A stretch of 64,000 bases of DNA from Seiridium cupressi (lineage: Eukaryota > Ascomycota > Sordariomycetes > Amphisphaeriales > Sporocadaceae). The stretch covers positions 186,001-250,000 of the forward strand of contig JARVKI010000066.1 in assembly GCA_036674765.1 (NCBI GenBank), written 5' to 3'. Below the pieces are notes generated by a model. That model had not been told where the DNA came from. It was given only the letters and a program-made list of their open reading frames with translations, and ran no database searches. Both the position numbers and the translations under genes were made by a program. This document shows, in pieces, positions 56,536 to 64,000 of this stretch (positions are counted from its first letter, which is position 1; every line of letters begins with the position of its first letter).

Positions 56536-58779
56536 TAGACAAATGAAGCGGGCTGAAGACATGGTTTTCATATGGACTTGGAGTTTTAGTTCGTATTAAA
56601 AAGATGGCAATGCAAATGTTCTGTTAGGCCGAATCAATGCATACATCAAACAGTGCAGTAGCATCTATACCATGCTGCACACAGTGTTATGTCTAGGAAG
56701 TCAAATTGTTAAGCCCTCGGGTGCAGGACAGAAATTTGCTTACGATATTGCTCTTCGCCCCAAGAATAGGCTCTACGACCTTCAGTAACAATCCGGTTTC
56801 GCGCTACAGTGTGAATGGTTTGCAGAAAGTCAGATGCTCGCCTTTCCGTTTCCGGCGAAAATGAAGCTGATTGGGGTTCACGCAACTGCGTTCGAAAAGT
56901 GAGGCGCCCTTCGCTGTCCAAATCCGGCGGGCAACCGTGTTGCCCCGGTACATCATTTGAATCAGTCAGGCTACATCCGGCCAACTTGGGACCGCATAAA
57001 TAAAGCGCAAAGCTCTCGGGCTTGCTGTTTCCTTTTCTTCATACTTTGTCATCTTTCAACTACGAACCGTCTCCTGCAACCCGATGGACCACAGGCCTGC
57101 TTGTGCCCATGTTTTCCGCCTCGAGTTCTTCGGGGAACTTTCGTGCTGGGTCAGCTAGTTTCGGGACCAATTGTGCCAGCATGTTCGTAACGAGCCGCCT
57201 TGCGGCCAACTTTACGACGGCCGATGTGTGACGGATGGGACGGTATATGCCAATGCCACCCCCCAAGCTCATCCAGCCCTCTCGAGTTTTCAGCTCGTCA
57301 GTGCATGTCACTCGGTTCGGCTTCGGTGAGTGGATGCCAACCTGCCGCCCAATGATCAAGAGTCTTTCCCGACTCAGAGGGCCAAAGACGGTCCAGCTCT
57401 ACGCGTACTCTCTCAAGGGTAATGGGTCCAGAAATCGTCCGGGGGGGACGAGGGGATTTCCAGCGCGAGCTGTCACACGCGTACCTACCTTTTCCTCCCG
57501 AGACGCAACGCGGACCATCTAGGGAGCAGAATTTAATCCAGTGCTGGGTTGGAGTACGCCTCCCCTAACCTTTGACACTCTTGGTGGAAGTGGTTGCGCT
57601 GACGAGTGCGTGCTTGGTGGGTATACTCGCACGCGGTTAACTCGAAGGCCTTGGTGGAGCTTTCTGGTTCGAGGTTGATGGCGATGATTAGTCCTTTGCG
57701 ATGTATCTCAATGGACTTTGCAATCTTTGGAAACCCATCATTGGTGTCGATCATTTTACTTCGGCCATCTTTGAATCTCAACACAAATTCTTTTTCTTTT
57801 TCATTACACTTTCAAGTTTAGCTGAGATTGTAAAGAAGATTCTCCATTAGATAGCCGCCAATTGCATTCAATCTCAAGGTGGGCTTATCACGGAGCTACA
57901 CGTTCATCACTTTTGCTGACCCGCCTACCATCAATGCAGCACAACCATTTGCATGTTTAATTGATCTGATCAACTGCAGCCAGTACCCTGCCATACACAA
58001 AGCCGAAGAAATAGGCATTTCTGACAATTTAAAGGCCAGCATAATTACACCTCATTTCACATTAATCGAGATAACGACGAATCCTGACATGCGATTACGC
58101 GCTGCTGATACACAACGAATGCTACCGGTACGTGAAGTCTGATATGATAATACTGGAAGTACAAACAGCTTACGGCCGTTAGTCTCTGTGTATACACTAG
58201 TGTCACGGCTTTATCACTTCTACGCAGATTCGAGCGAAGAGTGCTCTGCATATAATTCATGATCAACACAAGTGTACATGTGCCCAATGGCTGCATACGC
58301 AACTCACCTTTATCACATAAATTTGGCTTCTCTACGTTTTACCTCGAGCTCCAAAGTTATAGGTGCATTGAGTCGAGTGTGAAGGGCTCTTGGCCCGTTC
58401 AAGAGCTTTTCGTTTAGTGGGAACGTGTATCTGGATAGCCGACGGCATGGGCATGGTCGTGTTGCGTCGAGGGAACAGCATCCACACCTGGTATTGGAGT
58501 GGCATATAAATTAATTACCATCATACAAATTAAATCATTCAATTAGCAAGCAAAGTCAACATTATAATTGATCAACTGCTCTATTCAGTCCCCATGAATC
58601 CGCAAACACGCACCATACCTATGTTACAGGTCTAATCTGTCGAAATTGCGATATCTATATGATAGAAATGTAGCACCACCCATCATATCACGTAGTTAAT
58701 GTTCTCTACTAATATCAGGACAATCGTGAGCCCATTCTCACCCTCCCTGGAACGTTGGCAACCGCTGTCATGGAGCACC
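56536..58779. other. Intergenic with possible decayed minus-strand gene
   Basis: Minus-strand frames 57784-57533 (FKDGRSKMIDTNDGF..., ending NPALD then TAA) and 56984-56709 have protein-like composition. The first frame continues past its TAA as ILLPRWSALRLG, as if CAA had become TAA. I do not recognise the family, and introns are possible. The rest (57800-58780) is AT-rich and holds no gene. Confidence 0.4.
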
Positions 58780-59382
58780 TCAGCCCAAAACCAATGCGAC
58801 AGCGGCGGCACCCATAAGAACACCAGCAGCCATAGCAGTCGGTGCAGCCACATGGTTCTTTGAAACAGCAGATGTGCTTGTAGTGGTGCCAGTATTAGTA
58901 GATGGTGTCTGAGTGCTCACAAAAGTCGTACTCGAGCTCGTGATGGTCGTGACCGAGAGGGTCACAGAGCCAGTCGTTGTCCCGCTCGTGGCGGAGGGAG
59001 TGGCCGAGGGGGTGAACGACCAACTACAGTCTCGCATGAGGTCGGTGACATCTACGTGCTTGGATTAGCTAGGTGGTGAATGACTTCAGCAACTTGTAGT
59101 AAATCTACCATTGTCAGTTCTATCGTCGTCCCTTTCATTGTCGTAGACGCAAGCCGCGCAAGAATTCAGGATGGACTGCGCATTGGAAGTGCCACAGGCG
59201 CAGTTGACGTAGTCGTTGTTGTTCTCAGTCTGCGAGTCACAGGTGCTGGAGATATTGAAGACTTGTTGGCAGACGGGGTTGGTGCGGCAGGCTTGCGGGA
59301 CATTATCGGCCTCGACGTTGTTCTCACCAACAGTAAGTGAGGCAAGCGTAAGGAGCGGGAATAGTTGAATGGGAGAATACAT
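58780..59382 (-). CDS. Cys-rich GPI-anchored surface protein, 181 aa
   Basis: Exons: 59382-59109 and 59051-58780, joined in phase 1 through a GTAGAT...TAG intron. The signal peptide is MYSPIQLFPLLTLASLTVG. The mature part has eight cysteines within about 75 residues, in the order C-x5-C-x9-C-x12-C-x-C-x9-C-x2-C and a last one in MRDCSW. This is not the CFEM spacing. A Ser/Thr-rich stalk (TPSATPSATSGTTTGSVTLSV...) follows and should be O-glycosylated. The end, AAPTAMAAGVLMGAAAVALVLG, is a GPI-attachment signal. The protein is expected on the cell wall or plasma membrane. Family not recognised; similar secreted proteins are common in filamentous fungi. Confidence 0.87.
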
Positions 59383-60573
59383 GATGAAGGCTCTCTCGGA
59401 AAAGAAATTTAAAGATTTTTTCCCCCCTCAAAAAGATGCAGGTATTTCTCTGGTGTTTGATGTGCCGCTTGGAAAGGTGATAGTAATTCAGGCTGCTAAT
59501 ATCGGTGTCCCATAAGAGACTTTATATTAAGAGAACTGATTGCAGGTACAGGATTATTTGCAGTTTAGACTCGTGGTCCATGAGGAGATCCTCGAGGCAC
59601 AGCTTCGTTGACGCGTAATGCAATTCTGTGAGGTGCATTCGGCAATGCAACATACCACAACATTGTGTTGGAGGTCATGATGATGCGTTTACCATTTACC
59701 ACGACTTAAAATAACACCTCATTGGATTCACAAACAAATGCCAATAACAACCTATAGTAGATACAACATCCCACGCTTTAGTTGGTGCACAGCCACCCAT
59801 CACCAGCTGATGCTCCATCCTTAACAGATCATGGAGCCAATGAAAACCACGAGGATATGCAGAAATAGAATGTCAACTTGGCATATGTCATTAGGCCTGG
59901 ACTGTCTTGGCACCTGAGGCAGAGACAATGTAATGTAATTGAGGAGACTCGGCTGATACTCACATATGATAACAAGGCGGCCATAGTATGAGGTGGAACC
60001 ACGGTCCTAGGCTGATAATTTTCCTCATATTAGAATTTTGTCCATACTTCTCAGGTTGAGAAAAGTGCTTTCTGGTGTTATTTCATGAGTCTGATCAGGC
60101 TATTAAGAATAAGTCACTACCGCTGTCAAAAGTCACCTCGACATGGTATTTAGACACGAAGCTCTGAAGTGAACAGCCACATGATGATGATGACGAATCT
60201 CGCAGCCCCATGAAACAGGTCAAGAAGTCTTGGGATCTTGTCTCCCTTTAGCTGCGAAAAGCTGGTTGGCTCTCGGCACTCTGCCGCGAACTTGGCATGC
60301 AGGTCCAGCCCAGACGATCATCTGTGGGCTCCTGGTCATGCATGTCAACACGGAGAGAGGGGGAGTGCCGAAGAGGCTTCGACTCAGGACACCATCATAC
60401 CAAGAGATAGTCGTCTATTATTGGTTTGCCCTGAGTGACAGGTCCTTATTTCCTTGACGCGGCATATGCTGATCATTTTTAGACCCAATGGCAGCGTGTG
60501 ATTGAATCGGCGATTCGGACGAAAGGATATACGAGAGGTAGAATGCCAAACAAGAGCTGGACGAGATCCGAAT
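59383..60573. other. Intergenic, no gene seen
   Basis: Promoter of the GPI protein gene followed by sequence without a supported frame. Confidence 0.5.
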
Positions 60574-61397
60574 TCATTGACCCTGCCACATTCTTGCAGT
60601 CTCCATGGCTTCGGCGAACGAGCCGACCTTGCCGTCAATCGCAAAGCCCTCAGCGCTGAGCTTTCGCACCTCCGAGTAAAGGTCCCTCAGTGGTATCGAG
60701 AAGGTGTCAATGATCTCCCCCTCTTCAAGCTCTGGTTTCGGGTTTTGGTTCTCTCCTTTGCTAAGATCAATCTTCATCCGGATCATGTACGTACATGAGC
60801 TCGACGACGCCGGTGCTACGCCTCGTTCAGCCCAGCCTCACTGACCTCAACTGTGCATACCGGACCGAAATATGTAGACTTACAGTTCCAGTGGACCGGC
60901 CTATCGATCTTCTCCGAGATTATCTCCCCTAGATAGCCCGTCTCTTCCTTCAGCTCCCTGACTGCGGCTTGCTCGGGTGTCTCTCCCTCGTCAACCATGC
61001 CAGCAGGGAACTCGATGATGACTTTGCCAGTAGGTGGGCGAAACTGTTTCTCGAGCAAAACTTCGGGACCTGTGGACTTCTCCAATATCGCGAGGATTTG
61101 AATCGCATCTACGACACTGCTCTTCGGACGGGTTGGGCGCTTCATGGCCTCCCAGGTTCGGGCATTGCCATGAGCGTCTTGATAGTTGATTCTAGAGTGG
61201 AGAGACAACATTAGTCTTCCTTAGAATCTGATACCATCACGGCAACTTGACTGTCAGATCATGACTAACTTGACCAGCTTGAGCCATTTAGAGTCTTTGG
61301 TGTCCTGCGATGTGTCAGCCTCGACCCTAATTGCACCATGCCATCGAATGCTCACCAACGGCTCGGTAGACACGATTATGGGCTTGAATTCCGACAT
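60574..61397 (-). CDS. Nudix ADP-ribose pyrophosphatase (Ysa1-like), 208 aa
   Basis: Hydrolyses ADP-ribose and other ADP-sugars to AMP and sugar phosphate. Exons: 61397-61356 (MSEFKPIIVSTEPL), 61304-61270 (35 nt), 61191-60884 and 60815-60574, giving 209 codons. The Nudix box is exact at about residues 90-112: G90-x5-E96-x7-R104-E105-L-K-E108-E109-x-G111-Y. The upstream TWEAMKRPTRP and VLLEKQFRPPTGKVIIEFPAGM are the family's substrate-side motifs, and ENQNPKPELEEGEIID with the C-terminal GFAIDGKVGSFAEAME completes the Ysa1-type layout. The last intron acceptor was chosen to give CTYMIRMKIDLSKGENQ in frame. Cytosolic, no targeting signal seen. Confidence 0.92.
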
Positions 61398-61562
61398 CCT
61401 GGATTTCGTCGCAGGTTTTTGTCCTCGCCATCAAAGCATTTGCTGGCTATGTCAATTATCAGGTTGGGTGCAACTCCGGATCCAGCGCCGAGTCCGACAG
61501 CTGCGCTGCCCCTCATCGCCGGCTTTTCTTCTGCCCCACCATGAGCATTTGGTCAAACGAAC
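61398..61562. promoter_or_regulatory. Bidirectional promoter, Nudix / TYW2
   Basis: Only 165 bases separate the divergent start codons of the Nudix gene (61397, minus) and the TYW2-like gene (61563, plus), so they must share regulatory sequence. Confidence 0.6.
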
Positions 61563-62783
61563 ATGACTGCACCGTCGCAGCAAAGACCCAAGAAGCCAAG
61601 GCCTCCCAACGCTATAGAGGCTTCCCTGAAGTCTTGGATCGCCTCGCTACCAGGGACTGCACTCGGGACTCATAATGTCCAAGCCCTGATCACCGAAGCC
61701 CCCAAACGATGGGTCGTCTATGAGCCCATGGTCCTGCTTCCGGCGGGCTCATTCGATTCCGTGGCATGGCAGGACATTCTCAGATCTATCCCTGTGTCAT
61801 TACTTCGTGATCTTTGGATGTCTATACTCACTCATATCTCACAAAACTCAAAGGCACCATTGACGCACCTGGCCGCCAACGAGGGGATACCACTTCATAG
61901 CGAAGACGCAAAGGAAAACGTTCTTCGAAGTCCCGACGGTCTGAGGATCTTGCACGGAGACTTCGGGCCTTCGACTTTGCTTTGTCCAGATAGCGGAGCT
62001 ACAAAAGAGGACTTTGAGAAGGCCTTCTGGGTTTCCACAAAGCAGAATGGGATTTATCAGACTTGGGCACCACGGTGGACCATGTTCAGTCGCGGGAACG
62101 TTAAGGAGAAGGCACGGCTTCTGGACTTTCATTCCTTGCCTTCGCAGTCTTCTTCGACAGGTCCAAGTCTCGCGTCAAGAGCCATGGATAAGGCACAGCT
62201 GAAAGGCAAGTATGCCATTGATCTTTACGCGGGAATCGGTTACTTCGTCTTCTCCTATGCCAAACTTGGGATGCGCATACTGTGCTGGGAACTCAATCCA
62301 TGGAGTGTCGAGGGCTTGAGAAGGGGCGCGCTGGGAAATGGATGGGGCGTTCGTCTGGTTCAGGGGCAAGAACTTTCCTCTGCCAATATGGAAGAGATCC
62401 TCGAGGGACAAGAGAAGATCGTTGTCTTTCTCGAGAGCAATGAAATGGCGATCCGCCGGCTTGCTACACCAGAAGACAGAGCGGAACTGAGTGTCAGGCA
62501 TGTGAATTGTGGGTTCTTGCCCACGAGCGAACCGGTATGGCAGGATGCATGGGAGATGGCCAGAGGAAGCGAGAAGGCTTGGTTGCATCTACATGAGAAT
62601 ACAGGCGTCCACGACATCGAGACGAGGAAGGAAGAGATCCAAAAGCTGTTCGACGAGCTGGCCACGAGGGAGAGCATGAAGCGAGCAACAGTGGAACACG
62701 TTGAGCTCGTCAAGACGTTCGCACCCGGAGTCTGGCACTGCGTATTTGATGTGCATATTACGACAGTTTATAGTGTTACATGA
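61563..62783 (+). CDS. TYW2-type wybutosine transferase, 406 aa
   Basis: tRNA(Phe) modification: TYW2/Trm12 moves the 3-amino-3-carboxypropyl group of S-adenosylmethionine onto C7 of the tricyclic base at position 37. Intronless from MTAPSQQRPKKP. The SAM-binding Rossmann core is seen at about residues 217-255: YAIDLYAGIGYFVFSYAKLG (Asp about 220), then the second-strand acidic residue in LCWELNPWSVEGLRRGA and NGWGVRLVQG. The N-terminal half has WVVYEPMVLLPAGSF, a family landmark, and the C-terminus ends EHVELVKTFAPGVWHCVFDV. The protein is somewhat shorter than yeast Trm12. No targeting signal. Confidence 0.9.
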   Translation: MTAPSQQRPKKPRPPNAIEASLKSWIASLPGTALGTHNVQALITEAPKRWVVYEPMVLLPAGSFDSVAWQDILRSIPVSLLRDLWMSILTHISQNSKAPLTHLAANEGIPLHSEDAKENVLRSPDGLRILHGDFGPSTLLCPDSGATKEDFEKAFWVSTKQNGIYQTWAPRWTMFSRGNVKEKARLLDFHSLPSQSSSTGPSLASRAMDKAQLKGKYAIDLYAGIGYFVFSYAKLGMRILCWELNPWSVEGLRRGALGNGWGVRLVQGQELSSANMEEILEGQEKIVVFLESNEMAIRRLATPEDRAELSVRHVNCGFLPTSEPVWQDAWEMARGSEKAWLHLHENTGVHDIETRKEEIQKLFDELATRESMKRATVEHVELVKTFAPGVWHCVFDVHITTVYSVT

Positions 62784-62849
62784 AGCATCGTTATGTTCAT
62801 TCCACAGTTCTCATGATAGTGTTCCCTCCTTCCATCCCTCTGATGCGTG

Positions 62850-63594
62850 CTATCCCGTTCTCCTGAACTTGGCCGGAATATTCGCCTCGACAATCTTCAT
62901 CTTGGCCATGGCCTCTAGCTTCTCCTCGGCTTCCTCGAGAAGCTCATGCTTTCGGAAGTGCTCAATGTCTTCGGGGTGCGTCAAATCTTCGAGCTTGGTA
63001 TTCTCGTCGTGGTATTTTTCCCAATGGTGAATCTCATACTCGTACTCGTCATCGCCGTGATGTCCTGGGCCAGTGCCCAAATCCGGTAGTGTCTTTCCCT
63101 CGTTGATGAAGATCACGAACTCGTCGCGCGTGATGGCCCCTGACCCGTCTGTATCGAGAAGGGCGAGGATCTGCCGCGAGATCTCGGCCCGGCGCTGTGG
63201 TGAAACGTTTTGATTCGACTCATCGTACAGACCATATGTCCTGAGAATCTCTTCGGGCTCCCACTTGCCGTCGTTGTCGTAGTCGTGCAACAGGAAGAAA
63301 GATGATGCATCAAAGTCGGTGATGTGATGTTCCTCTATGCTTTATTGTCAGCCAATTGATCGTGGACTAGGTTGCGCAGCGTGACTCTGGCTCCAGCTGT
63401 CGTTGGGCAAATTGAGGGGAATGCCATCCGTGTCGACAAAGAACAATCGCGCAAATATGCAGCGACATACCGGCCATATGTTTTGTTATCCAATTCGCGT
63501 TCTTGTCGACGATCGGCTTTTGCGAAGCGCTGTGGTCGCCATGGGCTAGAGCACCACTGGCCAGAGCCAATGCCGCCAGTACTGTCGAGCGCAT
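62850..63594 (-). CDS. Secretory-pathway EF-hand protein, 202 aa
   Basis: Exons: 63594-63471 and 63334-62850, joined in phase 1, 203 codons. Residues 1-17 are a signal peptide (MRSTVLAALALASGALA, cut before HGD). There are two complete EF-hand loops: D59-Y-D-N-D-G-K-W-E-P-E-E70 and D102-T-D-G-S-G-A-I-T-R-D-E113. After these comes an acidic, His-rich region (GHHGDDEYEYEIHHWEKYHDE) and a charged helix (ELLEEAEEKLEAMAKMK). The layout matches the nucleobindin/Ssp120-like luminal calcium-binding proteins of fungi. No HDEL-type retrieval signal is present at the end (KFRRTG), so Golgi or secreted location is as likely as ER. Its stop lies 66 bases from the convergent TYW2 stop. Confidence 0.92.
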
Positions 63595-64000
63595 CTTGCT
63601 GAGGTATATGAACGTTCTTTTTTTTATCGGACAGAGGACGGAATACGCGGCCTGAGGTTGGGTTTTGACCTGATGTTCGTCCTATTGCGAAAGCGCTTGG
63701 TGTTGGTAAGGTCTCATCGCAAAGTCGCTGCAGTCGTCAGCTGCATGGGGAATTGGAGATCTGCATGGCGGTTGCTGCATGGAAACACGGCTAAACTGCC
63801 AGGGGTCCTTAGGCAGGTTTAGCACGACGTCAGTTGCTCGGGCACACATGCAGTATCCAATCTTCAACGTTGCGAATTCAGACTTCATCCCAGTAAACAG
63901 ACATTACCCGGTCCGTCGGATCTCAACAATGTAAATGTGGTTTGAAACTCGAGCCCCCCCCCCCCAGGTTTCAGAACTGGAAGTGGTCGATCAGCCACAA
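63595..64000. other. Upstream flank, right edge
   Basis: Promoter of the EF-hand gene. A run of 12 C lies at 63954-63965. No gene seen before the window ends. Confidence 0.5.

Noticed and set aside
34790..57784. Reassignment of TAA/TAG to glutamine in this genome
   Set aside because: Many intact genes in the window end normally at TAA or TAG; only a few loci show internal stops.

Overview
The window is nuclear DNA of a filamentous ascomycete (Pezizomycotina). The evidence is short GT-AG introns of about 45-160 nt with CTRAY-like branch sites, a Zn2Cys6 regulator, a TRF/telobox Myb protein, a POT-type peptide transporter, and GPI and glutamine-rich proteins with typical fungal composition. 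I cannot place it to genus. Exon coordinates below were worked out by hand from splice signals, reading phase and family motifs. No RNA data or database search was available.

Layout. 1-12.7 kb: two basic coiled-coil proteins on the minus strand and a five-exon aldehyde dehydrogenase with a 17-nt microexon, separated by long non-coding stretches. 12.7-33.6 kb is gene-rich: a Tbf1-like telomere-repeat binding protein, a cysteine/histidine repeat protein of unknown function, a secreted carboxylesterase with a 15-nt microexon, a MYND zinc-finger protein, a MINDY deubiquitinase with a CaaX end, a 5-alpha-reductase-like membrane protein and a PTR2 peptide transporter whose first coding exon is only 4 nt. 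34.8-42.6 kb is decayed: an STAND-like/ankyrin gene broken by one TAG, a frameshifted Sel1-repeat fragment and an AT-rich island. 42.6-46.4 kb: an intact seven-exon MFS transporter whose two large introns are copies of each other, then a dead PL20 glucuronan lyase.

47.2-54.4 kb is the most coherent functional block. A nitrilase, a convergent Zn2Cys6 regulator and a heme aldoxime dehydratase lie next to each other. The dehydratase turns aldoximes into nitriles and the nitrilase turns nitriles into acids, so together they form an aldoxime-to-acid pathway with its own candidate regulator. A small ASCH-domain gene follows. 54.7-56.5 kb holds an SRPK-like pseudokinase with an in-frame TAA. 58.8-63.6 kb: a GPI-anchored cysteine-rich protein, a Nudix ADP-ribose pyrophosphatase divergent from a TYW2-type wybutosine enzyme, and a secretory EF-hand protein.

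The in-frame stops in the ankyrin gene, the lyase and the pseudokinase mostly fit CAA/CAG changed to TAA/TAG. That is the pattern left by repeat-induced point mutation or similar C-to-T decay, and it concentrates in the 35-57 kb accessory half of the window.
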